Positions 7,331 to 12,394 of a stretch of 12,394 bases of DNA are shown here, in pieces (positions within the stretch are counted from its first letter, which is position 1; the number at the start of each line of letters is the position of its first letter). The stretch is from an uncultured Eubacteriales bacterium (GTDB lineage: Bacteria > Bacillota > Clostridia > Lachnospirales > CAG-274). The notes beneath the pieces were generated by a model. That model was given only the letters and a program-made list of their open reading frames with translations. It searched no databases and had not been told where the DNA came from. Position numbers and translations under genes: made by a program. The stretch spans positions 1-12,394 of the forward strand of contig CABUWB010000033.1 in NCBI GenBank assembly GCA_902495025.1, read 5' to 3'.

Positions 7331-8965
7331 ATGAGTGCAGGAAAAAAGAAGAATAATTCCTTTGTAAAAATGGCGGCTATACTTGCGGCAGCAGGCATAA
7401 TAGTAAGGATTATAGGCTTTTTATACAGGCTGCCGCTTACCAATATGATTGGTGATGAGGGCAACGGTATTTATGCCGCCGGTTACAATATATACAACTT
7501 TTTTCTTATAATGAGCTCGGCAGGTCTGCCCGTTGCCATATCACGTATGGTGGCTGAAAAGATTGCGCTGGAGGAATACGGCAATGCAAGGCGCATATTT
7601 AAGGTGTCCATGCTTGCGGCAGGCGGTTTAAGCCTTTTTCTTGCAATAGTTATGGCGGTGGGTACGTTTGTGTTCTATAACTGGTGCAGGGCAACAGGTT
7701 ATACGGACAATCTCTGGTATCCAAGTGTATGGTGCCTTTACACGCTTTCACCTACAATATTTATTGTGGGTATTATGGCTGTATACAGGGGCTATTTCCA
7801 AGGCTTTCAGACAACAGTGCCAACCTCGCTTTCACAGATTGTGGAGCAGGTGTTTAATGCCGTTTTCAGCGTATACCTTGCGTGGGCGTGGCTTAAATAC
7901 GGAGTTGAGTTTGGTGCGGCAGGCGGTACGGCAGGTACGGGTATTGGTGCGCTGTCAGGCCTTGTGGTGCTTGTTGTGTTTTACATAATGACAAGGGAGA
8001 GCCGCAGTGCCTTATTTGAAAACGACAAAAAGGATTACCGTCTTGAAAGCGGCAGGGAGATTACAAAAAATCTCATTAAAATTGCAGTGCCTATTATTAC
8101 GGGTACGGCTATATTTTCAATGACTAATTTTATTGATATGGCAATGGTTAATTCAAGGCTTGCGGCTGCAGGCTTTGATGATGTAACGGTGCGACAGCTT
8201 TACGGTCAGCTTAACGGCAAGTATGTAACGCTTACCACCCTGCCAGTATCAATTTCAACCGCTATTGCCACTGCGGTTATACCAAGCATTACCGCAAGCC
8301 TTACAAGGGGCGAAAAGGATATTGTGCAGAATAAGGTGGATACGGCATTAAGGATAACAATGATAATTTCTATCCCTGCTGCCTGCGGACTGGGCGTGCT
8401 GGGCAGCCCCATACTTAAAATGCTTTTTCCAAGATACTCGGAGGGTGGCTCACTTATTACGGCAGGTGCGCTTAGTGTTGTTTTTCTCGCATTAAGCCAG
8501 ATTTCGACAGGCGTGCTGCAGGGTATCGGCAAGGTTAAAACCCCTGCTTTCAATGCGCTCTGGGGTGCGCTTGCAAAAATACCATGCAATTATTTTCTTA
8601 TTGCTATTCCGCAAATTAATATTATAGGTGCGGTTATAAGCACTACGGTGTGCTATATTATCTGCTCCATGCTTAATTTCAGGGCGCTTGTAAAGGCTAC
8701 GGGCGTAAGAGTTGATTACGTGGGTATGCTTGTTAAGCCTGCTGTTGCCGCTGCTGTTATGGGTCTGGTGTGCTTTGGCTGCTATGGACTGATTTATTCA
8801 GTTACGGATATGAATACGCTGGCTGTGCTTGTTGCAATAGCTGCCGCTATGGTGGTTTATTTCCTTGTTATGGTGCTTATAAAGGGCCTTGCAAGAGAGG
8901 ACCTCAAAATGCTCCCTATGGGCGGAAGGCTGATTGGCGTGCTTGAAAAATTCAGATTGATGTAA
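7331..8965 (+). CDS. MurJ/SpoVB-family lipid-linked oligosaccharide flippase
   Basis: A 544-aa polytopic membrane protein of the MOP (MATE/Wzx/MurJ) superfamily, predicted to flip an undecaprenyl-linked glycan, most likely lipid II, across the cytoplasmic membrane. A basic start (MSAGKKKNNS) leads into about 14 hydrophobic segments. The stretch from R26 to Y48, with R33-L-P-L-T-N-M and G41-D-E-G-N-G-I-Y, is characteristic of Bacillota YtgP/SpoVB-like proteins, and the length matches YtgP, the MurJ equivalent of Bacillus subtilis. SpoVB (spore cortex) and a Wzx-type exporter are the alternatives. AGGAGAAGG (7318-7326) gives a strong ribosome site. It follows typA by 23 nt with no terminator between them, so the two are likely cotranscribed. 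Confidence 0.88.
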   Translation: MSAGKKKNNSFVKMAAILAAAGIIVRIIGFLYRLPLTNMIGDEGNGIYAAGYNIYNFFLIMSSAGLPVAISRMVAEKIALEEYGNARRIFKVSMLAAGGLSLFLAIVMAVGTFVFYNWCRATGYTDNLWYPSVWCLYTLSPTIFIVGIMAVYRGYFQGFQTTVPTSLSQIVEQVFNAVFSVYLAWAWLKYGVEFGAAGGTAGTGIGALSGLVVLVVFYIMTRESRSALFENDKKDYRLESGREITKNLIKIAVPIITGTAIFSMTNFIDMAMVNSRLAAAGFDDVTVRQLYGQLNGKYVTLTTLPVSISTAIATAVIPSITASLTRGEKDIVQNKVDTALRITMIISIPAACGLGVLGSPILKMLFPRYSEGGSLITAGALSVVFLALSQISTGVLQGIGKVKTPAFNALWGALAKIPCNYFLIAIPQINIIGAVISTTVCYIICSMLNFRALVKATGVRVDYVGMLVKPAVAAAVMGLVCFGCYGLIYSVTDMNTLAVLVAIAAAMVVYFLVMVLIKGLAREDLKMLPMGGRLIGVLEKFRLM

Positions 8966-8967
8966 AT

Positions 8968-8996
8968 AAAAAATCCCTGTGCGCAGGGATTTTTTT
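8968..8996 (+). terminator. Intrinsic terminator of the typA-flippase operon
   Basis: A 12-bp stem (A-rich arm plus ATCCCTG, 8968-8979, with CAGGGAT plus T-tract, 8984-8995), loop TGCG, running straight into seven T residues. It begins 2 nt after the flippase stop. Confidence 0.93.
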
Positions 8997-9016
8997 GGCT
9001 CTTTGTCAAGGGTTGG

Positions 9017-9064
9017 GGTTAAGTTTTTTTGAAACGCAGGTTTTAATTCCTGCGTTTCTTTTTT
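9017..9064 (+). repeat. Hairpin repeat element, copy 1
   Basis: GGTTAAG, seven T, then GAAACGCAGG (9031-9040), an 8-nt loop and CCTGCGTTTC (9049-9058), then six T. It is nearly identical to copy 2 at 11268-11317, in the same orientation. It can act as a second terminator after the flippase gene, about 20 nt beyond the main one. Confidence 0.8.
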
Positions 9065-9100
9065 GCTGCTCAAACAATAGAGGGATTTAATGCTGCCAAC

Positions 9101-9129
9101 TTGCTTTATTAATTATGATATGATAAAAT
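9101..9129 (+). promoter_or_regulatory. Candidate promoter of the LTA-synthase-like gene
   Basis: TTGCTT (9101-9106), a 17-bp spacer and TAAAAT (9124-9129) with TG at 9121-9122, an extended -10. The predicted leader is about 50 nt. Confidence 0.45.
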
Positions 9130-9158
9130 AATATTAAAAATAGGGAATTATATTGTTC

Positions 9159-9167
9159 TGTTATAAT
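9159..9167 (+). promoter_or_regulatory. Second extended -10 element, TGTTATAAT
   Basis: A perfect TATAAT with TGn before it but no good -35 (TAGGGA-like). Transcription from it would start near the ribosome site at 9175, leaving a very short leader. The same nonamer occurs before the PucR-type gene at 12131-12139. Confidence 0.4.
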
Positions 9168-9187
9168 TTTGTTGCGGAGGTTTTGTT

Positions 9188-11215
9188 TTGAAGTGTTTTA
9201 GTGTTAATAGGGGTAAAATTAAATGGTATGTAATACTTGCTGTATTGCTTTATGTCCTGATTGCTGTTGCATACTATATGAGGGGGCTTGACGGTTTTCC
9301 AACAGCAATGTTACCATCGCTGCTTATTATGCCTGTTGCTATATTTATAATAGGTATAACAGAGGTTAAAATAAACTCCAAGTGGGTAAGGCTTGCAATA
9401 GCTGTTCTGCTGTTTTTATATATACCTGCACATATAATAAACTTTGTACTAGGTGATTATGAAATAAATCTGGCTGAAAGCTTTTTCTATAACTGCTTAA
9501 TGGTTTTTGCGCTTATGTGTGCTCTTATGGCTATATTTTTTAATTTAAAGGCAGCAGCAGTTATATGCTGCAGCTTAGCTTTCATAATATTGTGTGTTAA
9601 CACATTAGTTACTGCGTTCAGGGGGACGGCAGTTACGCCTGCAGATTTATATGCCATAGCTACGGCAAGCAAGGTGGCAGGCAGATATAAGTATTTTGTT
9701 GACCTTGCAATGGTAAGTTCTGTGATGTATTTTATTATTTTAATACAGCTTATAAATAAACTAAACATAAATCTAAAAAGTGCCAATATATGGTGTAAGC
9801 TTGCTTTGAGGTTTGTGTTTGTGCTGTTGGCGGTTGTTTCATGTGCGTCTGGTATAAATCATGCCGCTCCGCTTGCGATGAGCCAGTATAATGCCTTTGA
9901 TACAACCTTATCAAACCGTAAAATGGGTACAATATTGGTTTTTATTATGAATGTACGCAACGGAAGGCTGGATATGCCCGAAAACTATAATAAGCAGACA
10001 GCAGAGCAGATTTTGGCTGATACATCTGTAGCTGATAAAATTGTTCCTGCGGTAGAAAAGCCTAACATAATTGTTATAATGAATGAGGCATTTTGTGACA
10101 TTGGGGGCATTTACAAGGTAGGAGAAAGTGAAGACCCCCTTAAATACTGGCATAGTTTACAGGAAAATACAATAAGCGGGGATATGCTGGTTTCCATAAA
10201 TGGCGGTGGTACAAGCTATACCGAGTTTGAGTTTCTGACAGGTATTTCGGGTGGAATTATACCTATTGCAAAAACTCCTTATCTGGACTGCATTAAGTCC
10301 GATACTGCGTCATTAGCGTGGGATTTAAAGGAACAGGGTTATACCAATATAGCAGTGCATCCGTTCTGGTCAAGCTGCTGGAACAGGGGTATAGTATATC
10401 CGTTTTTGGGTTTTGACGACTTTATTTCGGGTGAGGATTTTTCTGACAAGGAAAAAAGTGCAAAGGATTACAATTCCATTTCGGACGAGCATATAATAAC
10501 TCATACAGATTTTGGTGATGACTTGGAGTACATAAGGGATTATATGTCTGACAGGCAGTCATATAAAAAGGTTATTGAACAGTTTGAAAATAAGTCAAAG
10601 GACGAAAAGCTGTTTGTATTTAATGTAACAGTACAAAACCACAGCGGCTTTGATTACGAGGGTGAGGATTTTGAGGAAGATGTCTTTTCCTCTAAGTATG
10701 ATAACAAGCCTACAAACCAGTACTTATCGCTGCTAAAACAAAGTGATATTGCTTACGGAGAGCTTATAGAGTATTTTAAAAACTATGATGAGCCTACAAT
10801 AATACTTATGTTTGGCGACCATCAGCCGGGTATAGCACTGGCAACGGCGCCTACAGAGGAAAGTACACAGGACAGTTATAAAGTATATTGTAAAAATAAT
10901 TTAGAGGGCTTTATTGTACCATATAAGCTGTGGGCAAATTACGATATACCCGAGCAGCAGCCATCTATTACAAGTGCCGGCTTTTTGTCCCTTATACTTA
11001 AAGATACGGCAGGCATTGATTATAACAGCTGGGATAATTTCAGAAAAAATATGAGGGATAATTTTGACGGTATTAACTCTCAGGGGTATTGGATTGATAA
11101 TGCAACGAAAAAATATACCGGTGGAGATGAAACAAGGGATGAGCTTATAAAAAAATATGAAATGCTGGAGTATTATCTGCTAAAGGACAATGCTATAGCA
11201 GATGAAGCTAATTAA
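9188..11215 (+). CDS. LTA synthase-like membrane phosphoglycerol transferase (alkaline-phosphatase superfamily)
   Basis: A 675-aa polytopic enzyme related to lipoteichoic acid synthase, which transfers glycerol-phosphate from phosphatidylglycerol to a surface polymer outside the membrane. CGGAGG (9175-9180) sits 7 nt before a TTG start; no ATG or GTG fits. About seven hydrophobic segments fill residues 13-222, followed by an extracellular sulfatase-fold domain. Candidate catalytic residues are E300 (I-M-N-E-A-F), the nucleophile T342 in G-G-G-T-S-x-T-E-F-E-F-L-T-G, H485 (V-Q-N-H-S-G-F) and D544-H545 (F-G-D-H-Q-P-G). H391 and R400 fall in a further conserved stretch. It is a single-gene unit with its own promoters, flanked by two copies of one hairpin repeat. 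Its codons look somewhat more A/T-rich (many ATA, TTA) than those of typA or the flippase. The actual polymer (LTA or another phosphoglycerol-modified glycan) cannot be told. Confidence 0.88.
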   Translation: MKCFSVNRGKIKWYVILAVLLYVLIAVAYYMRGLDGFPTAMLPSLLIMPVAIFIIGITEVKINSKWVRLAIAVLLFLYIPAHIINFVLGDYEINLAESFFYNCLMVFALMCALMAIFFNLKAAAVICCSLAFIILCVNTLVTAFRGTAVTPADLYAIATASKVAGRYKYFVDLAMVSSVMYFIILIQLINKLNINLKSANIWCKLALRFVFVLLAVVSCASGINHAAPLAMSQYNAFDTTLSNRKMGTILVFIMNVRNGRLDMPENYNKQTAEQILADTSVADKIVPAVEKPNIIVIMNEAFCDIGGIYKVGESEDPLKYWHSLQENTISGDMLVSINGGGTSYTEFEFLTGISGGIIPIAKTPYLDCIKSDTASLAWDLKEQGYTNIAVHPFWSSCWNRGIVYPFLGFDDFISGEDFSDKEKSAKDYNSISDEHIITHTDFGDDLEYIRDYMSDRQSYKKVIEQFENKSKDEKLFVFNVTVQNHSGFDYEGEDFEEDVFSSKYDNKPTNQYLSLLKQSDIAYGELIEYFKNYDEPTIILMFGDHQPGIALATAPTEESTQDSYKVYCKNNLEGFIVPYKLWANYDIPEQQPSITSAGFLSLILKDTAGIDYNSWDNFRKNMRDNFDGINSQGYWIDNATKKYTGGDETRDELIKKYEMLEYYLLKDNAIADEAN

Positions 11216-11267
11216 GTTGAAAAAACAATATATACAGGCTGTTATACGATATGTATTTTTTGCCGTA

Positions 11268-11317
11268 GGTTAAAGTTTTTTTTAAACGCAGGTGTTCATT
11301 CCTGCGTTTTTTCTTTT
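11268..11317 (+). repeat. Hairpin repeat element, copy 2
   Basis: GGTTAAAG, eight T, AAACGCAGG (11284-11292), TGTTCATT loop, CCTGCGTTT (11301-11309), then TTTCTTTT. It matches copy 1 at 9017-9064 over its whole length apart from a few loop and T-tract changes. Confidence 0.8.
11284..11313 (+). terminator. Intrinsic terminator after the LTA-synthase-like gene
   Basis: A perfect 9-bp stem AAACGCAGG/CCTGCGTTT with an 8-nt loop and a T-rich tail, about 70 nt after the stop. It forms the core of repeat copy 2 and is the only terminator-like structure for this gene. Confidence 0.8.
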
Positions 11318-11531
11318 ATCCCATAGTATCAATTTTAAACTGTGCCAGTTTTGTTGTGTTATATACTTATATATAAAAGGCGGTGTAATCACTGCTGACA
11401 GCGGCGGCTGTTTTTGGTGCAGAACTGTGGGGGCAAATGCGGCTTTAAGTGAGGATATATTGGAGTTTGTTAATTAAAAATGAATAAAATAAGTCTTCAT
11501 CGGTAAAAATATCCGTACGGAGATGATTACT

Positions 11532-12065
11532 ATGAAAAGCTTATTTAAAATTGCGGCGGCATTTGCGGTGGGGACGGCGGTAACGCTTGCAGGGCTGTCG
11601 GCAGGGTATCTGTTTTACAACAAAGCACCAAAGAGCATACCGAAGGCTTATGCCGAGCCAATGGTTACAGCCGAGCCTGTTGTGGGTGAAAATACGGTGG
11701 TGCGCTATGTCTACACCTACACCGACGATGATGAGCAGATGTTTTATGAGGAAAAGGCACCCTCATATCTGTTAGGACTTACGGCGGAGGGTGTAAAAAG
11801 CAGGCTGCGTGGCTATGAGGTGTGTGAGCTTAGTGAAAACAGCCTTGTTGTTAAAAAAACTGTTGAGGGCAGGAGTAATGCGCACTACTCCATAAGTGAA
11901 AAGGACGGCTATGTTGCAGTGTTTTTTGAAAACGGTATTTTAAAGGAAAAAACAGCCGCTCCCGTTGACAGCCTGCCCGAGGAAATAAAGGCGCAGGTCA
12001 TAAAGGGGATAAAAATTGACGGCAGGGAGGAGCTTGAAAGGTATCTTGAGGAGATAGAAAGCTGA
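11532..12065 (+). CDS. BofC-like membrane-anchored protein
   Basis: A 177-aa protein with one N-terminal hydrophobic segment (~5-28, a signal anchor or signal peptide) and an extracytoplasmic part. The C-terminal ~60 residues, from H-Y-S-I-S-E-K-D-G-Y-V-A-V-F to the final L-E-R-Y-L-E-E-I-E-S, with K-E-K-T, L-P-E-E and G-I-K-I, match the BofC C-terminal domain pattern. In Bacillus, BofC is a forespore-secreted regulator of the SpoIVB protease that controls sigma-K activation; many clostridial relatives have no assigned role. An in-frame ATG at 11523 directly abuts GGAG (11519-11522), so the ATG at 11532, 9 nt from it, is the better start. The segment L-G-L-T-A-E-G to S-L-V-V (~81-107) resembles the preceding BofC subdomain. 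Family is likely; function here is inferred. Confidence 0.8.
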   Translation: MKSLFKIAAAFAVGTAVTLAGLSAGYLFYNKAPKSIPKAYAEPMVTAEPVVGENTVVRYVYTYTDDDEQMFYEEKAPSYLLGLTAEGVKSRLRGYEVCELSENSLVVKKTVEGRSNAHYSISEKDGYVAVFFENGILKEKTAAPVDSLPEEIKAQVIKGIKIDGREELERYLEEIES

Positions 12066-12109
12066 AATACACTTGTCTGCCTCAGGCTTATATTGCTAAA
12101 AATGTTACC

Positions 12110-12139
12110 TTGACTAGGGTTGGGGTATATTGTTATAAT
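12110..12139 (+). promoter_or_regulatory. Promoter of the PucR-type regulator gene
   Basis: TTGACT (12110-12115), an 18-bp spacer and a perfect TATAAT (12134-12139) with TG at 12131-12132, an extended -10. It is the strongest promoter match in the window. The leader to the ATG at 12170 would be about 25 nt. Confidence 0.8.
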
Positions 12140-12169
12140 TAGCAAATATAAAGCTGTGAGGTGTGGTAT

Positions 12170-12394
12170 ATGAATTGCGAGGACTTATTGAATATAAAGC
12201 AGATACGCAGCGGTCTTAAACTGGTTGCAGGTGAAACGGGCGTACACAGAAACATACGCTGGATTTATTTTGCCGACTGTATACAGTGCCTTGACGAGGA
12301 CTATGATGTGGGCGAACTCATACATGGCGAGGAGCTTGTTATAGTTACCAACAGAAGCCTGACCGATGATGAAGAAAAAAATATAGATATGATA
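12170..12394 (+). CDS. PucR-family transcriptional regulator, N-terminal part (3' end outside window)
   Basis: The first 75 codons, still open at the end of the window. The protein starts MNCEDLLNIKQIRSGLKLVAG and continues with G-V-H-R-N-I-R-W-I-Y-F-A-D and G-E-E-L-V-I-V-T-N. This is the pattern of the PucR N-terminal domain (L-V-A-G-x-x-G-x-x-R-x-V-R-W, then G-E-L-x-L-T). Such regulators usually end in a helix-turn-helix of the PucR C-terminal type and control purine or other nitrogen-source catabolism; neither the C-terminus nor the targets are visible. GAGGTG (12158-12163) is the ribosome site. A strong promoter of its own separates it from the BofC-like gene. Confidence 0.82.
   Translation, partial: MNCEDLLNIKQIRSGLKLVAGETGVHRNIRWIYFADCIQCLDEDYDVGELIHGEELVIVTNRSLTDDEEKNIDMI

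Larger units (their letters stand above)
11216..11531. other. Intergenic region between the LTA-synthase-like and BofC-like genes
   Basis: These 316 bases hold the hairpin repeat/terminator (11268-11317), an AT-rich stretch with weak promoter-like words (TATACT at 11362, TATAAA at 11372), and a GC-richer patch at about 11379-11478 that reads as a plausible protein tail without a usable start. No convincing gene or clear promoter for the next gene was found. Confidence 0.6.

Noticed and set aside
9009..9019. AGGGTTGGGGT shared with 12116-12126
   Set aside because: An 11-nt G-rich match in two unrelated settings (a spacer and a promoter spacer), with too few G-runs for a quadruplex; probably chance.
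11292..11477. A 61-codon plus-strand frame starting with GTG
   Set aside because: The start lies inside the loop of a terminator hairpin and has no ribosome site; only its last third looks coding-like, so it is reported as a possible remnant and not as a gene.
12061..12109. Terminator after the BofC-like gene
   Set aside because: The only inverted repeat, GCCT-C-AGGC, has a 4-bp stem, a one-base loop and no T-tract, so no terminator is called.

Overview
The window looks like chromosome from an anaerobic Clostridia-class Bacillota, most likely of the Ruminococcus / [Eubacterium] siraeum type (Oscillospiraceae). The reasons are a dockerin-bearing secreted protein with Thr/Glu linkers, a BofC-like sporulation-family protein, a SpoVB/MurJ-family flippase, strong AGGAGG-like ribosome sites, extended -10 promoters and moderate-to-low GC. 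The species cannot be fixed from the sequence alone. There are no tRNA or rRNA genes, CRISPR arrays or intact insertion sequences.

Layout. (1) 1-581, plus strand: the 3' end of an MscS-type mechanosensitive channel gene, followed closely by a small cysteine-rich DUF951 gene. (2) 582-732: a convergent intergenic region with a 14-codon reading frame, a perfect 16-bp palindrome and a terminator that can serve both strands. (3) 733-5121, minus strand: one very large secreted protein of 1462 aa. It has a signal peptide, an HELAH metallopeptidase-like domain (DUF6055 type), three beta-rich modules joined by Thr-rich linkers, an internal dockerin, and a C-terminal M6-like metalloprotease with an intact HEMGHxxGLPD motif. 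(4) 5122-5477: a divergent promoter region. (5) 5478-8965, plus strand: typA/bipA, then a MurJ/SpoVB-family flippase 23 nt downstream, closed by a strong terminator. (6) 9188-11215: a membrane-bound LTA-synthase-like phosphoglycerol transferase with a TTG start. It lies between two near-identical copies of a hairpin element. (7) 11532-12065: a membrane-anchored BofC-like protein. (8) 12170 to the end: the N-terminus of a PucR-type regulator, with a good promoter of its own.

How the genes relate. Most are envelope genes: a channel, a lipid-linked precursor flippase, a glycerol-phosphate polymer synthase and an anchored BofC-like protein. TypA is a ribosome-associated stress GTPase. The large protease stands alone as a single-gene unit and is the most unusual item: two different zinc-protease signatures on one chain, with a dockerin between duplicated modules that could attach it to a cohesin scaffold. 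No clearly new multi-gene system is visible. The points most worth checking are the protease architecture, the 12-nt coding repeats in its linkers, the hairpin repeats on both sides of the LTA-synthase-like gene, and the palindrome junction near 584-637.
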